Below, in pieces: positions 9,101 to 16,718 of a DNA stretch of 64,000 nt (positions within the stretch are counted from its first letter, which is position 1; each line of letters opens with the position of its first letter). A program made the position numbers and the translations under genes. The notes beneath the pieces were generated by a model, which did not search any database, was not told the DNA's origin, and saw only the letters and a program-made list of their open reading frames with translations. The stretch is from Xenorhabdus cabanillasii (GTDB lineage: Bacteria > Pseudomonadota > Gammaproteobacteria > Enterobacterales > Enterobacteriaceae): positions 2,294,001 to 2,358,000 of the forward strand of contig NZ_QTUB01000001.1 in assembly GCF_003386665.1 (NCBI RefSeq), written 5' to 3'.

Positions 9101-10361
9101 CGGGGATAAGGTTTTTGGCTCTCTTAATGATGGTGCTGATTTGCTATCTAATAAAGGAAATAAAGATACTTTTGGCAAACAAAGAAGAGGATTAGGAGCA
9201 TTAGGGAATATTGGCCAAAAAGTTTTTGGTGTTTTGGGTAATGGTATAAATATTCTGGCAAGTGTTGGTGCAAAAGGGCTGTCTTTTTTAAGTAATGCTT
9301 TCAGTGTATTAGGGAAAGCAATGTTGTTTATTGGCCGGGCTATGATGGCAAACCCAATTCTTGCTGTTATTGGTGTTATCGCAATGGCTGCTATTTATAT
9401 TTGGCAGAATTGGGAATCATTAGGGCCAAAATTTACTGCTTTATGGGATGGTGTAAAAAATATCTTCAGTGGTGCTTGGGAAGGAATTAAAAACCTTGTC
9501 AGTACGGCATGGGAAGGTATTAAGAGTTTCTTCATGAATGGTGGATTAATCGGCATTATCTACCAAAACTGGGACAGTATTAAACAAAGTGCCTCAGAAG
9601 CCTGGGAATTTGTTAAAGCAACAATAAGTGGTGTTTGGGAATCTGTTAAACAGAATACATCTGAAATCTGGGAGAATGTTAAAAAATCAATTTCAGATAA
9701 ATGGGATGAAATTGTTGCTGATGTTCAGGCTATTCCTGAAAAATTAAAGACGGCAGGGTCAGAAATGATCGATAGTTTGCTGGTTGGTATTCAGGAAAAA
9801 TGGGAAAACCTGAAAAGTAAGTTTTCCTCAATTACGGACTGGTTTAAATCGTGGTGGTCTGGCGATGATAAAAAGGAAGTTGCCGTAAAAACATCACAGG
9901 AAATTACTAAGAGCGACACAGCGCAACAAGCGGCACAAATTACTAAACACGATTCAGGAGGATTTATTCCTGCCGGGAAGCAAGGCCTCGTGGGTGAATA
10001 TGGTCCTGAAATTATCAACGGCCCTGCCAATGTAACCAGTAGGAAAAATACCGCGAAACTTGCTGCCTTGGGGCTTGCCGCTAGCACAATAACTTTGCCT
10101 GTTGCGGCGCAGGATGCACCTTTACATGCGCAGAGTCTGCCTGCTCATGCTTATGAGGAAGTTCAGGTGAAACGGGAGCGGAGCCAGCCACAGCAATATG
10201 GTGGCGCAGCACCGCAATATAACATCTATGTCTATGGCTCTCAGGGACAGTCCGCACAGGATATCGCCCGCATGGTCAGACAGGAACTGGAACAACGGGA
10301 ACGTATGCAGCAGGCCCGTATGCGTAGCTCACTTTCTGACAGAGGAGAAGATTTCTTATGA
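6117..10361 (+). CDS. T: Tail tape measure protein with 45 x 18-residue repeats (P2 gpT-like)
   Basis: About 1414 residues from ATG 6117 (ATGAGTAATATAC, overlapping the E' stop); a start at 6105 is also open. The tape measure sets tail length and occupies the tube lumen. The order is an N-terminal coiled region, then 45 uninterrupted 18-residue units (6657-9086, consensus FVQLGxxAFxxLRxSLxx). Next come a hydrophobic stretch around MANPILAVIGVIAMAAIYIW and three tryptophan-rich W-x-x-(V/I) helices. The C-terminal domain has the HDSGGFIPAGKQGLVGEYGPEI-type motif common in tape measures. P2 gpT is about 815 residues, so most of the excess is repeat. The reading frame is intact despite near-identical DNA repeats. 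Confidence 0.92.
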   Translation: MSNIQSQLNKVLSTVGKLTSSFKSFQQHQKKLVSSVDKIYNQFKKLNKTVEGLKPIVGYAQETARMRADLKAYNQTIKQSFSARQNSSKVTQVSAASQSANMVQITQNVRQENSSSKKNEFNLGVTGNMTNNFKLLDKLVININPQITILFGMLNKINGVLNLTAGFVKVTFQTLISHIQIFGNIGIKAFDTLRVSLNIFTLLGLQAFAELRASLSFFVQLGVRAFIALRTSLGIFMQLGLQAFAELRAGLNFFVQLGIRAFVALRTSLSIFVQLGLQAFAELRASLNFFVQLGIRAFVALRTSLGIFVQLGLQAFAELRASLNFFVQLGVRAFIALRTSLGIFVQLGIRAFVALKTSLGIFVQLGLQAFAELRASLNFFVQLGIRAFVALRTSLGIFVQLGLQAFAELRASLNFFVQLGIRAFVALRTSLGIFVQLGLQAFAELRASLNFFVQLGIRAFVALRTSLGIFVQLGLQAFAELRASLNFFVQLGVRAFIALRTSLSIFVQLGVRAFIALRTSLSIFVQLGVRAFVALRTSLSIFVQLGLQAFAELRASLNFFVQLGVRAFIALRTSLSIFVQLGVRAFVALKTSLSIFVQLGLQAFVELRASLNFFVQLGIRAFVALRTSLSIFVQLGLQAFAELRTSLNFFVQLGVRAFVALRASLNFFVQLGIRAFVELRASLNFFVQLGITAFVELKASLNIFAQFSIQIFVDLRVSLNKFAELGRQALDTLKSSLNTFAQLGIKALETLKSSLNRFAELGSQALQTLKSSLNAFVQLGVQALNKLTYPLDMFVQLGLKAFEELKASLNFFAQLGIQALDKLTAPLDIFAQLGTQALDKLKSTLDAFVQLGVQALNKLTAPLDIFAQLGTQALDKLKSTLDSFVQLGVQALNKLTSPLDIFAKLGMQALEELKASLNFFAQLGVQALDKLKSSLDIFTQIGVQGLEELRANLNRFAQVGIQAMENLRDGLKAFAQFGTEALEALRAAMDFFGKTGDKVFGSLNDGADLLSNKGNKDTFGKQRRGLGALGNIGQKVFGVLGNGINILASVGAKGLSFLSNAFSVLGKAMLFIGRAMMANPILAVIGVIAMAAIYIWQNWESLGPKFTALWDGVKNIFSGAWEGIKNLVSTAWEGIKSFFMNGGLIGIIYQNWDSIKQSASEAWEFVKATISGVWESVKQNTSEIWENVKKSISDKWDEIVADVQAIPEKLKTAGSEMIDSLLVGIQEKWENLKSKFSSITDWFKSWWSGDDKKEVAVKTSQEITKSDTAQQAAQITKHDSGGFIPAGKQGLVGEYGPEIINGPANVTSRKNTAKLAALGLAASTITLPVAAQDAPLHAQSLPAHAYEEVQVKRERSQPQQYGGAAPQYNIYVYGSQGQSAQDIARMVRQELEQRERMQQARMRSSLSDRGEDFL
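6657..9086 (+). repeat. 45 tandem 54-bp units inside the tape measure gene
   Basis: Every unit is exactly 54 bp (18 codons) with no insertion or deletion across 2430 bp. Units 3-28 (about 6765-8168) are nearly identical and mostly alternate two types, FFVQLGIRAFVALRTSLG and IFVQLGLQAFAELRASLN, giving a 108-bp higher-order period. Units 34-40 show a second, independent duplication (ALNKLTAPLD / ALDKLKSTLD types). The outer units are more diverged, as expected when expansion happens in the middle by unequal exchange. Confidence 0.95.
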
Positions 10362-10864
10362 TGGCTGCACTTGGTTTATTTGTTTTTATGTTGAAAACCA
10401 CGCCATACCAAAGTTTTCAGCATAAACAAAGCTGGAGACATGCCTTTAATAGCCGTGTGGGAGCACGGCCTGCATGGCAATTTGTGGGTTCAGATAACGA
10501 TACGATTACATTATCGGGAGAACTTTATCCTGAATTAACCGGCGGTTCGCTTTCACTGACTGCGTTGAAATTGATGGCAGATAGTGGCAAAGCCTGGTCT
10601 TTTATTGATGGTAGTGGCTCGATTTACGGCATGTTTGTCATCGAAAGTATTGATGAGACCAAAACGGAATTTATGTCAGGCGGGGCGCCCCGCAAAATTA
10701 GCTTTACGCTGACTTTACGGCGGGTGGACAACAACTTATTTGAAATGTTGGGTGATTTGCAGGATCAGCTATCTGATATCAAGGGTAAGCTGCCTAAATC
10801 ACGGAGTGATCTTTCTGACCTTAAAGATCAGGCTATGGACAAAGTTAAGGAAGTATTCTCATGA
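10358..10864 (+). CDS. U: Tail terminator/completion protein (P2 gpU family)
   Basis: A 168-residue gpU-like protein. It begins MMAALGLFVFMLKTTPYQSF and contains SRVGARPAWQF, ITLSGELYPELTGGSLSL and a GSIYGMFVIESIDE block, the conserved P2 U signature; the family caps or completes the contractile tail. Its ATG overlaps the tape measure stop (ATGATG at 10358), and its end overlaps the D start by 4 bases, so the three are translationally coupled. The C terminus is basic and helical. Confidence 0.9.
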   Translation: MMAALGLFVFMLKTTPYQSFQHKQSWRHAFNSRVGARPAWQFVGSDNDTITLSGELYPELTGGSLSLTALKLMADSGKAWSFIDGSGSIYGMFVIESIDETKTEFMSGGAPRKISFTLTLRRVDNNLFEMLGDLQDQLSDIKGKLPKSRSDLSDLKDQAMDKVKEVFS

Positions 10865-12343
10865 TGGATTTCAAACAATGGGTGTCAGGTACAGATTGGA
10901 TTCCACAGTTTGATTTGGTCACGGGTAAAACCGGAGCACCGGCTTTTCGGTTGGAAACCAATAAAAAGGATATTACCGGCAAAATCCAGTCGCGTTTAAT
11001 GTCACTAACGCTGACAGATAATCGAGGTCTGGAATCAGACCAGCTCGATATTGAATTGGATGATGCAGACGGTAATCTGATATTTCCTTCCCGGGGCGAT
11101 ATTTTGGCACTGGAACTGGGGTGGCATGGCCACCCTTTAACACCAAAGGGAAAATTTGTTGTTGATGAGATTGAACATTCAGGTGCGCCTGACCGGTTAA
11201 CTATCCGCGCCCGTAGTGCGGATTTCCGTGGTGACCTGAATGTCAAACGAGAAGAGTCTTATCATAAACTCACGTTAGAAAACATTGTGAGTACGATTGC
11301 TGCGAGGAACAAACTGACATTTCAAATCAGTAATGAATTGAAAGGCATCTCTGTGCATATCGATCAGACTAACGAGTCTGATGTAAGTTTTTTGACGAGG
11401 GTGGCGAAGCAGGAAGGTGCGATTGCATCAGTCAAAAATGGTGAATTGCTGCTTATTTGCCAAGGGAAAAATAAGACGGTAAGTGGTACACCGATTGATC
11501 CTGTTGTGATTACGCGTGAATCAGGGGATAGCCATCGATTTTCTCTGTCCGATCGTGAAGCCTATACGGGGGTTACTGCTCAATGGTTGGACACAAAAAC
11601 GGCGTCTAAGCAGACAGTAACATATAAACGTGAGGAGTCGGAAAAAAACAAAGTTGATGTTTCAGTTCATTATGAAAGCAGCAAAACTGAGTCATCAGCT
11701 AAAAACCATCTTCTAAAAAAATGAGATGCCTTCTAAGCTTGATGATCCATCTAAATATAAAGATGGAAAAAAGATAAAAAAGGAGCAAGGGAAAAATAAA
11801 AAAACGGGTGCTGTTGACCTTTCGAAAAAAAATCCTAAATCGAAAGAAGGGAAGAAATCCCCTTACGATAAAACCCGTCATAAAAGCGAAAATCGTCATA
11901 ACACAAATACCAGTAACCACAGAGATGAAAGTCACTCCTATGAAGAGAAGCAAGAGTCTGTGAATGAGTCTCATCAAACAACGACGATCCAGCAACAGAA
12001 ACAAGAGTATTTGAAGGGAACTGCGGAGAATATACTGACTCTATCTCGGATATATCAGAACAAAAAAGATGCAGAACGTGCGGCCAAAGCGGCCTGGGAT
12101 AAAATACAGCGAGGAGCAGCACAGTTTTCTATCACTCTGGCCAGAGGGCGTGCTGACATCTATCCTGAAACACCGGTTCAGATTAAAGGTTTTAAAAAGC
12201 AGATAGATGAAACTGACTGGACGATAGTTAAAGTCACTCATAATCTCAATGACAGTGGTTTTACTACGTCACTGGATCTTGAGGTTAAGCTTGATGAGGT
12301 AGAATTGAAACCGGAAACGAAAGATCCCAAAATAAATACTTGA
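10861..12343 (+). pseudogene. D: Baseplate hub/late-control gpD, split at a seven-A run
   Basis: Frame 1 (10861-11724, 287 residues) is the N-terminal part of P2 gpD-type hub proteins (DWIPQFDLVTGKTGAPAFRL, LTLTDNRGLESDQLDIELDD, ESDVSFLTRVAKQEGA). It stops at TGA 11722 just after seven A residues (11715-11721). The next frame (ATG 11726 to 12343, 205 residues) has a lysine-rich hydrophilic region of about 100 residues, then the gpD C terminus (ARGRADIYPETPVQIKGFK ... WTIVKVTHNLND). Losing one A joins the two through LKNEMPSK. This is either a frameshift mutation or sequencing error in the A run, or +1 recoding or transcript slippage. The joined product of about 490 residues exceeds P2 gpD (387) by the lysine-rich insert. 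Confidence 0.8.
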
Positions 12344-12431
12344 TCTCAATATGAGAACTTTGGTATATTGTTCACCAGAAGAGATGGTGTCATTTCATTA
12401 AAAACAATGCATTCAAGAAGGGTGAACAATT

Positions 12432-12704
12432 ATGATTAAGTGTCCTCTGTGTGGTCAGTCAGCGCATACTCGTAGCAGCTTCGAGCATTCCAGCCAAACA
12501 AAGGAGCGCTATAACCAATGCCAGAATATTAATTGTGGGGCAACGTTCGTCAGCCATGAAACGTTTGTGCGCTTTATCTCTAAGCCGGGTGAAGTTGAAA
12601 GTGTTACGCCACATCCAAAGGCAAAAACGAAAAGACAACCTCGCCAGAAAGCTGCTGCACAAGCTGCTGCACAAGCTGCTGCACAAGCTGCTGTAAGCCA
12701 ATAA
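12432..12704 (+). CDS. ogr: Ogr/Delta-like zinc-finger late gene activator
   Basis: A 90-residue homologue of P2 Ogr, which activates tail operon promoters at TGT-N12-ACA sites. CPLCGQSAHTRSSFEH...KERYNQCQNINCGATFVSHETFVRF provides the C-x2-C...C-x4-C zinc ligands and the conserved KERY-QCQN block, followed by a KPGE motif. The C terminus departs from P2 Ogr. It has a basic run and then AAQ repeats encoded by 12-bp tandem repeats. It lies directly after the D gene, the P2 position, and has its own rho-independent terminator. Confidence 0.88.
   Translation: MIKCPLCGQSAHTRSSFEHSSQTKERYNQCQNINCGATFVSHETFVRFISKPGEVESVTPHPKAKTKRQPRQKAAAQAAAQAAAQAAVSQ
12651..12692 (+). repeat. 3.5 copies of a 12-bp repeat in ogr (Ala-Ala-Ala-Gln)
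   Basis: GCTGCTGCACAA repeats exactly at 12651, 12663 and 12675, with a partial fourth copy at 12687. It encodes an alanine/glutamine tail that can change length by whole four-residue steps without shifting frame. Confidence 0.9.
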
Positions 12705-12732
12705 ATAATGAAGAAACCTTGCTCCAGTTTTT

Positions 12733-12755
12733 GCCACCTTTATGGTGGCTTTTTT
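12733..12755 (+). terminator. Rho-independent terminator after ogr
   Basis: GCCACC (12733-12738) pairs with GGTGGC (12744-12749) and is followed by six T residues. It marks the right end of the tail module. Confidence 0.85.
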
Positions 12756-12878
12756 GTGGATGTTTAACAATAGTGAGTTCTTGAATTGAGAACTTTGTTG
12801 GCGGGTAATAGCAATTAAAATTAGCGTTTTCATGAGACGCCCGCTTTTCAGCGTAGCAGGCGTCAGTCTATGGCAGAG

Positions 12879-13097
12879 TTACTTCTGGGATTCTGCCTGT
12901 AGGATCCTTTGCATTTCATCCTTTAAATGTAATTTTTCTTTTTTTAATCGCACAACTTTTTCGTTATAGCCAGCTCCGTTCGGGCCTTCAAGTTGCGATA
13001 TCTCGTGGTCAAGGCGGTTATGTTTTTCAAACAGGGATTGGAAACGAGGGTGGGATTCTTTCAGATTGGATACTAAATTGTGCTCTTCTGGAAACAT
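12879..13097 (-). CDS. YdcH family (DUF465) small coiled-coil protein
   Basis: A 72-residue charged helical protein beginning MFPEEHNLVSNLKESHPRFQ, with the PNGAGYNEKVVRLKKEKLHLKDEM block typical of YdcH/DUF465 proteins. The function of this family is not established. GGAGGT lies just upstream of ATG 13097. It is the first apparently host gene right of the tail remnant and runs opposite to it. Confidence 0.85.
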   Translation of the reverse strand: MFPEEHNLVSNLKESHPRFQSLFEKHNRLDHEISQLEGPNGAGYNEKVVRLKKEKLHLKDEMQRILQAESQK

Positions 13098-13365
13098 GGG
13101 ACCTCCTATACGAAGTTTGCTACCACACTATGAGTGTAGCAGCCCATTGTAATACCAGATTTGAGAAATATCACATAAAAAATATTTTGTAGAAACTATG
13201 TATCTTTCTGATTGTTAATGTAAATTTATTTTATATTCTGAAAGAGTTGCTTTTATCTAAAGGAATAGTGGTAAAAATCAGTGCCTTGCCAAAAAAACAT
13301 AATTTCTTTAGGGACTTTCGTTGTTATGATCCTCTTGCATTGTTAAACATATCAAGAGGTAAAAA

Positions 13366-13839
13366 ATGAAAAAGTATCTACTTGCTTTAGCTGCTATGGC
13401 TGTTTCTGTTTATGCTCAGGCTGATAAACTTGAAAATGTAGCTCCTTATCCTGAAGCTTCAAAGGGTATGGTTCGCAGTGTGATTACATTAGCACCTGAA
13501 AAGAACGAAAATAATTATATGGTAGAGTTGATAATTGGTAAAGATATGTTGGTGGATTGTAATCATCACTCATTCGGCGGCAAGCTTGAAACGAAAACCC
13601 TGGAAGGGTGGGGATATAATTATTACGTTCTGGATAAAGTCATGGGTCCTATTTCAACCAAAATGGCATGCCCTGATAACAAGAAAACTATGAAATTTGT
13701 TCAGGTGAATTTAGGAAAGGATGCAGCCGTACGTTATAACAGTAAATTACCAATTGTAGTATATACACCAGATACCATAAAAGTGAAATACCGCATTTGG
13801 CATGCGTCAGGTAAGGTCAATAACGCAGTAGAGAAATAA
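13366..13839 (+). CDS. eco: Ecotin, periplasmic serine protease inhibitor
   Basis: A 157-residue ecotin. Residues 1-19 form a signal peptide ([18 protein letters not shown]). The family motifs [20 protein letters not shown] and [14 protein letters not shown] follow in order. The reactive loop [11 protein letters not shown] keeps methionine at P1 (M100) with C102 positioned to bond C65. Ecotin dimers block trypsin-fold proteases such as elastase and host immune proteases, which would suit an insect pathogen. AGAGG precedes ATG 13366, and a strong terminator follows. Confidence 0.95.
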   Translation: MKKYLLALAAMAVSVYAQADKLENVAPYPEASKGMVRSVITLAPEKNENNYMVELIIGKDMLVDCNHHSFGGKLETKTLEGWGYNYYVLDKVMGPISTKMACPDNKKTMKFVQVNLGKDAAVRYNSKLPIVVYTPDTIKVKYRIWHASGKVNNAVEK

Positions 13840-13860
13840 ATCATTAAATAAGTAAATCAG

Positions 13861-13893
13861 CAACCTGAGTTTATTATCATTAAACTCAGGTTG
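13861..13893 (+). terminator. Terminator after eco
   Basis: A perfect 13-bp stem (CAACCTGAGTTTA at 13861-13873 with TAAACTCAGGTTG at 13881-13893) and a 7-base loop, followed by a short T/G-rich tail. Confidence 0.75.
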
Positions 13894-14133
13894 TTGTGTA
13901 TTTAATATGATTGTTGATACCTCAGATTAATTTATTCATCATGGTAAATGACTTATTGCCTACTTTCCATTAGGTTCAGATATCTTCTATCTGGATAATT
14001 ACCAAATCATTATTCACAATGTTTTTCTGTCACTTATTCTCTGCTGACAGTTCCTTGCGCATATTTAAAAATACTAACTAAACTTTGTTTGGATTCTTTT
14101 GCATTCATGCAAATATTATTGAGGATTCATAGA

Positions 14134-14829
14134 ATGTTTAAAAAATTATCAGCGGAGTTCTTCGGAACTTTTTGGTTAGTGTTTGGAGGATGTGGAAGTG
14201 CTGTTTTAGCTGCGGCATTTCCACAGCTAGGGATAGGTTTTGTGGGAGTATCTCTGGCTTTTGGTTTAACTGTTGTGACAATGGCATATGCTGTCGGCCA
14301 TATTTCCGGAGGGCACTTTAATCCGGCTGTGACATTGGGATTATTTGCTGGTGGGCGTATTTCAGCTAAAGACGTTATTCCTTATATTATTGTTCAGGTA
14401 ATTGGAGGAATTGCAGCCGCTGCGGTACTTTATCTGATTGCCAGTGGTCAAAGTGGCTTTAATGCAACAGAGAGTGGATTTGCATCCAACGGTTATGGGA
14501 AGCACTCTCCCGGAGGATTTTCATTACAATCTGCAATTATCATTGAATTGGTATTAACGGCATTTTTCTTGATCGTGATTTTTGGAGCAACAGATAAAAA
14601 TGCGCCGACGAAGTTCGCGCCATTGGCAATTGGTTTAGCATTAACTCTGATCCATTTAATTAGCATACCTGTGACAAATACATCAGTTAACCCCGCAAGA
14701 AGTACAGCAGTTGCGATTTTTCAGGGAACCTGGGCTATAGAGCAGCTATGGTTATTCTGGTTGGTTCCATTAATTGGGGGAATTATTGGTGGTTTGATAT
14801 ATCGAGGGTTATTACAAAAAAATGAGTAA
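14134..14829 (+). CDS. aqpZ: Aquaporin Z
   Basis: A 231-residue MIP-family water channel of the inner membrane. The start ATG 14134 ([21 protein letters not shown]) has GAGGA upstream; an earlier in-frame ATG at 14089 adds an unlikely leader. Both pore NPA boxes are present ([12 protein letters not shown] and [10 protein letters not shown]), with the arginine of the selectivity filter after the second, and six hydrophobic segments. A palindromic terminator follows. It carries no glycerol-facilitator features. Confidence 0.95.
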   Translation: MFKKLSAEFFGTFWLVFGGCGSAVLAAAFPQLGIGFVGVSLAFGLTVVTMAYAVGHISGGHFNPAVTLGLFAGGRISAKDVIPYIIVQVIGGIAAAAVLYLIASGQSGFNATESGFASNGYGKHSPGGFSLQSAIIIELVLTAFFLIVIFGATDKNAPTKFAPLAIGLALTLIHLISIPVTNTSVNPARSTAVAIFQGTWAIEQLWLFWLVPLIGGIIGGLIYRGLLQKNE

Positions 14830-14856
14830 AACATGGAGATTTTCATATTTTGAAAT

Positions 14857-14882
14857 GCCACACAATTGTGTGGCTTTCTTTT
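14857..14882 (+). terminator. Terminator after aqpZ
   Basis: GCCACACAATTGTGTGGC (14857-14874) is a perfect 18-bp palindrome followed by TTTCTTTT. Confidence 0.75.
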
Positions 14883-14938
14883 AAGCGTTTTTGTGATAAT
14901 TTCTTTGCACAGCTAATTTTTCTGAACATGAAAAGAAG

Positions 14939-15376
14939 ATGAAAGAACCGATAGAGTGGAGACGTGACGAATATTGGATCACAACGGATAAAAATAAAAT
15001 TGATGTGAAATTTGTTCATAGTAATCTTACGCAATTATTTTGGGCACGTGGAGTTGAATTTGAAAAAGTCAAAACTGCGGTAGAAAATAGTTTATGTTTT
15101 GTATTATTTCATTCTAATAAAGAAATTGGATTTGCCAGATTAGTAACTGATTTTTCCATGTTTTCTTATATTTCAGATGTATTTATTATTGATGAATATC
15201 AGAAGAAAGGATTAGGGCGTTGGTTGATCGAGTGTATTTTACAGCATCCTGCTATTACTCAGGTAAAACACGTGGCATTAGTAACTTCTGAAGCGGGCTG
15301 GCTTTATAAAAAACTTGGATTTGAGCCTGTCACAGAACAAGATTTTGTATGGACGTTGGAGAAAAACCAGGAATAA
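14939..15376 (+). CDS. GNAT family N-acetyltransferase
   Basis: A 145-residue GNAT protein. The central strand IGFARLVTDFSMFSYISDVFI is followed by the acetyl-CoA loop DEYQKKGLGRWLIECIL (the Q/R-x-x-G-x-G pattern) and a C-terminal GWLYKKLGFEPV block. The family moves acetyl groups to amines; the substrate is unknown. AAGAAG overlaps the start region. The gene sits alone between aqpZ and a repeat fragment, with no partner to suggest a pathway. Confidence 0.85.
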   Translation: MKEPIEWRRDEYWITTDKNKIDVKFVHSNLTQLFWARGVEFEKVKTAVENSLCFVLFHSNKEIGFARLVTDFSMFSYISDVFIIDEYQKKGLGRWLIECILQHPAITQVKHVALVTSEAGWLYKKLGFEPVTEQDFVWTLEKNQE

Positions 15377-15402
15377 TAACTTTTATTAGAATATAAAGTT
15401 AT

Positions 15403-15465
15403 TATACCCAATGGATTTCAAGTTGGGTCGCGGCGGGAAGGGGAACATATTCCAGGAAGCCTTGC
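15403..15465. repeat. Partial Xenorhabdus/Photorhabdus-type intergenic repeat
   Basis: TATACCCAATGGATTTCAAG followed by a GGGTCGCGGCGGGAAGGG-like block matches, from memory, one half of a palindromic intergenic repeat common in Xenorhabdus and Photorhabdus. The complementary half is not found nearby, so it is a truncated copy. Its boundaries are approximate. Confidence 0.45.
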
Positions 15466-15522
15466 AAATGGGGAGGCGTTCATAGAGAAGTGTATAAGCC
15501 TATCAAAGCCATAAAGCAGCCA

Positions 15523-16122
15523 TCATTGACTGTCTTTCAATTCATTCCAATGGTTGATAATTTGCCCTACGATACCATAATCACGGGCTTCTTCCGGCCC
15601 CATCCAGAAATTACGGTCAGTATCTTTTGCTACTTTATCGATAGGATGTCCGGTAGCTTCACTGATAAGCCGATTTATCCGGCCACGGGTTTTCAATATT
15701 TCTTTTGTTTCAATTTCGATGTCGGAAGCTCTTCCCTGAACGCCTCCCAAAGGCTGGTGGATCATAAAACGAGTATTAGGAAGGGAATAACGATTCTCTT
15801 TTTTGGCGGTAAGGAAGAGAGTAATGCCTGCGCTGGCAACCCAGCCTGTGCCAATCATGAACACTTCTGGCTTAATAAATTTGAATATATCATGCAGAGT
15901 ATCTCCGGATTCAACATGTCCCCCCTGGCTGTTAATGAAAACTTTTATCGGATGATTATTGATTTCTTGTAATACAAGAAGTTGAGTCATTACTTTTTCA
16001 ACCAGCAGTTGATTGATTTCACCTGAGATGATAATAGCTCGTGATTGAAGTAGTTTATCGTGAAAAAGTGATGTAGAGAGATTATTTTTTTCTGATTTAT
16101 TTCCGAGAGAATTATATATCAT
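15523..16122 (-). CDS. ClpP-like serine protease (second ClpP paralogue)
   Basis: A 199-residue ClpP-fold protease. The catalytic triad is intact: Ser97 in GTGWVASAGIT, His122 in TRFMIHQPLGG, and Asp167 in KDTDRNFWMGPEEARDYGIV. INSQGGHVESG and the handle helix are also present. It differs clearly from housekeeping ClpP around the serine (usually GQAASMGA). No Clp ATPase gene is adjacent, whereas housekeeping clpP is normally followed by clpX. It may form a mixed or stress-specific Clp core. The 596-base intergenic region at its start is shared with isnA, which runs the other way. Confidence 0.85.
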   Translation of the reverse strand: MIYNSLGNKSEKNNLSTSLFHDKLLQSRAIIISGEINQLLVEKVMTQLLVLQEINNHPIKVFINSQGGHVESGDTLHDIFKFIKPEVFMIGTGWVASAGITLFLTAKKENRYSLPNTRFMIHQPLGGVQGRASDIEIETKEILKTRGRINRLISEATGHPIDKVAKDTDRNFWMGPEEARDYGIVGQIINHWNELKDSQ

Positions 16123-16718
16123 TTTCTTCTCACTTAATTAATATTGTTAACAGTAGTAAATAATATAGACTATAAAAACTTTTATGCTGTAAATAATATT
16201 AAAATAATAAATTTAAATTTCTAATTAATTTGGTTAAGTTAATATTTTTTCATTAAATTTCTTTTTGGTAAATTTTTCTTTTTTATATCTCTTTTTTTCC
16301 AGGTATTAACTGATAATATTATTTTGTATATGCACATGTAATAAAATAAATTATATACAATAAATATTATTATTTATGTATTATATGACTGTCATGTGTG
16401 ATTAATGTTAATGGAATGTTGTTTTATTTATTTTTATAGAGGAGGTTAATTATAATACTTTCGACAAGCTTAAGTTTGTCGGTTTTTTATTATTTATCGA
16501 TTTTGTCGGCATAACTTATTGTTTAGTTAAATTAATTTAATATTCCTGGGTTTTAGGGTTTTTATATTTTAAAAAATTATAACCTTATAACTTTTCAACT
16601 CTGTTTTTGAGTTTTTTGTTGTGATATCAAATAATATCATTAGTAAATATCTAATACAGATATTCTGTAGGTAGGAATTATTTGTATTGAAGTGAATATA
16701 ATAAGCTAGGAATGAATT
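16123..16718. other. AT-rich intergenic region between clpP-like gene and isnA
   Basis: No convincing gene. The 596 bases are strongly AT-rich and separate two divergent genes. They contain a TATAAT at 16451-16456 and a terminator-like hairpin (CGACAAGC/GTTTGTCG, 16462-16481) followed by six T residues (16483-16488), about 230 bases before isnA. The region probably holds both promoters and a long isnA leader, and is a likely target for H-NS- or Lrp-type regulators. Confidence 0.5.

Noticed and set aside
12839..12868. Imperfect GACGCC..GGCGTC hairpin downstream of ydcH.
   Set aside because: No T-run follows on the minus strand, and the stem has mismatches; termination is not supported.
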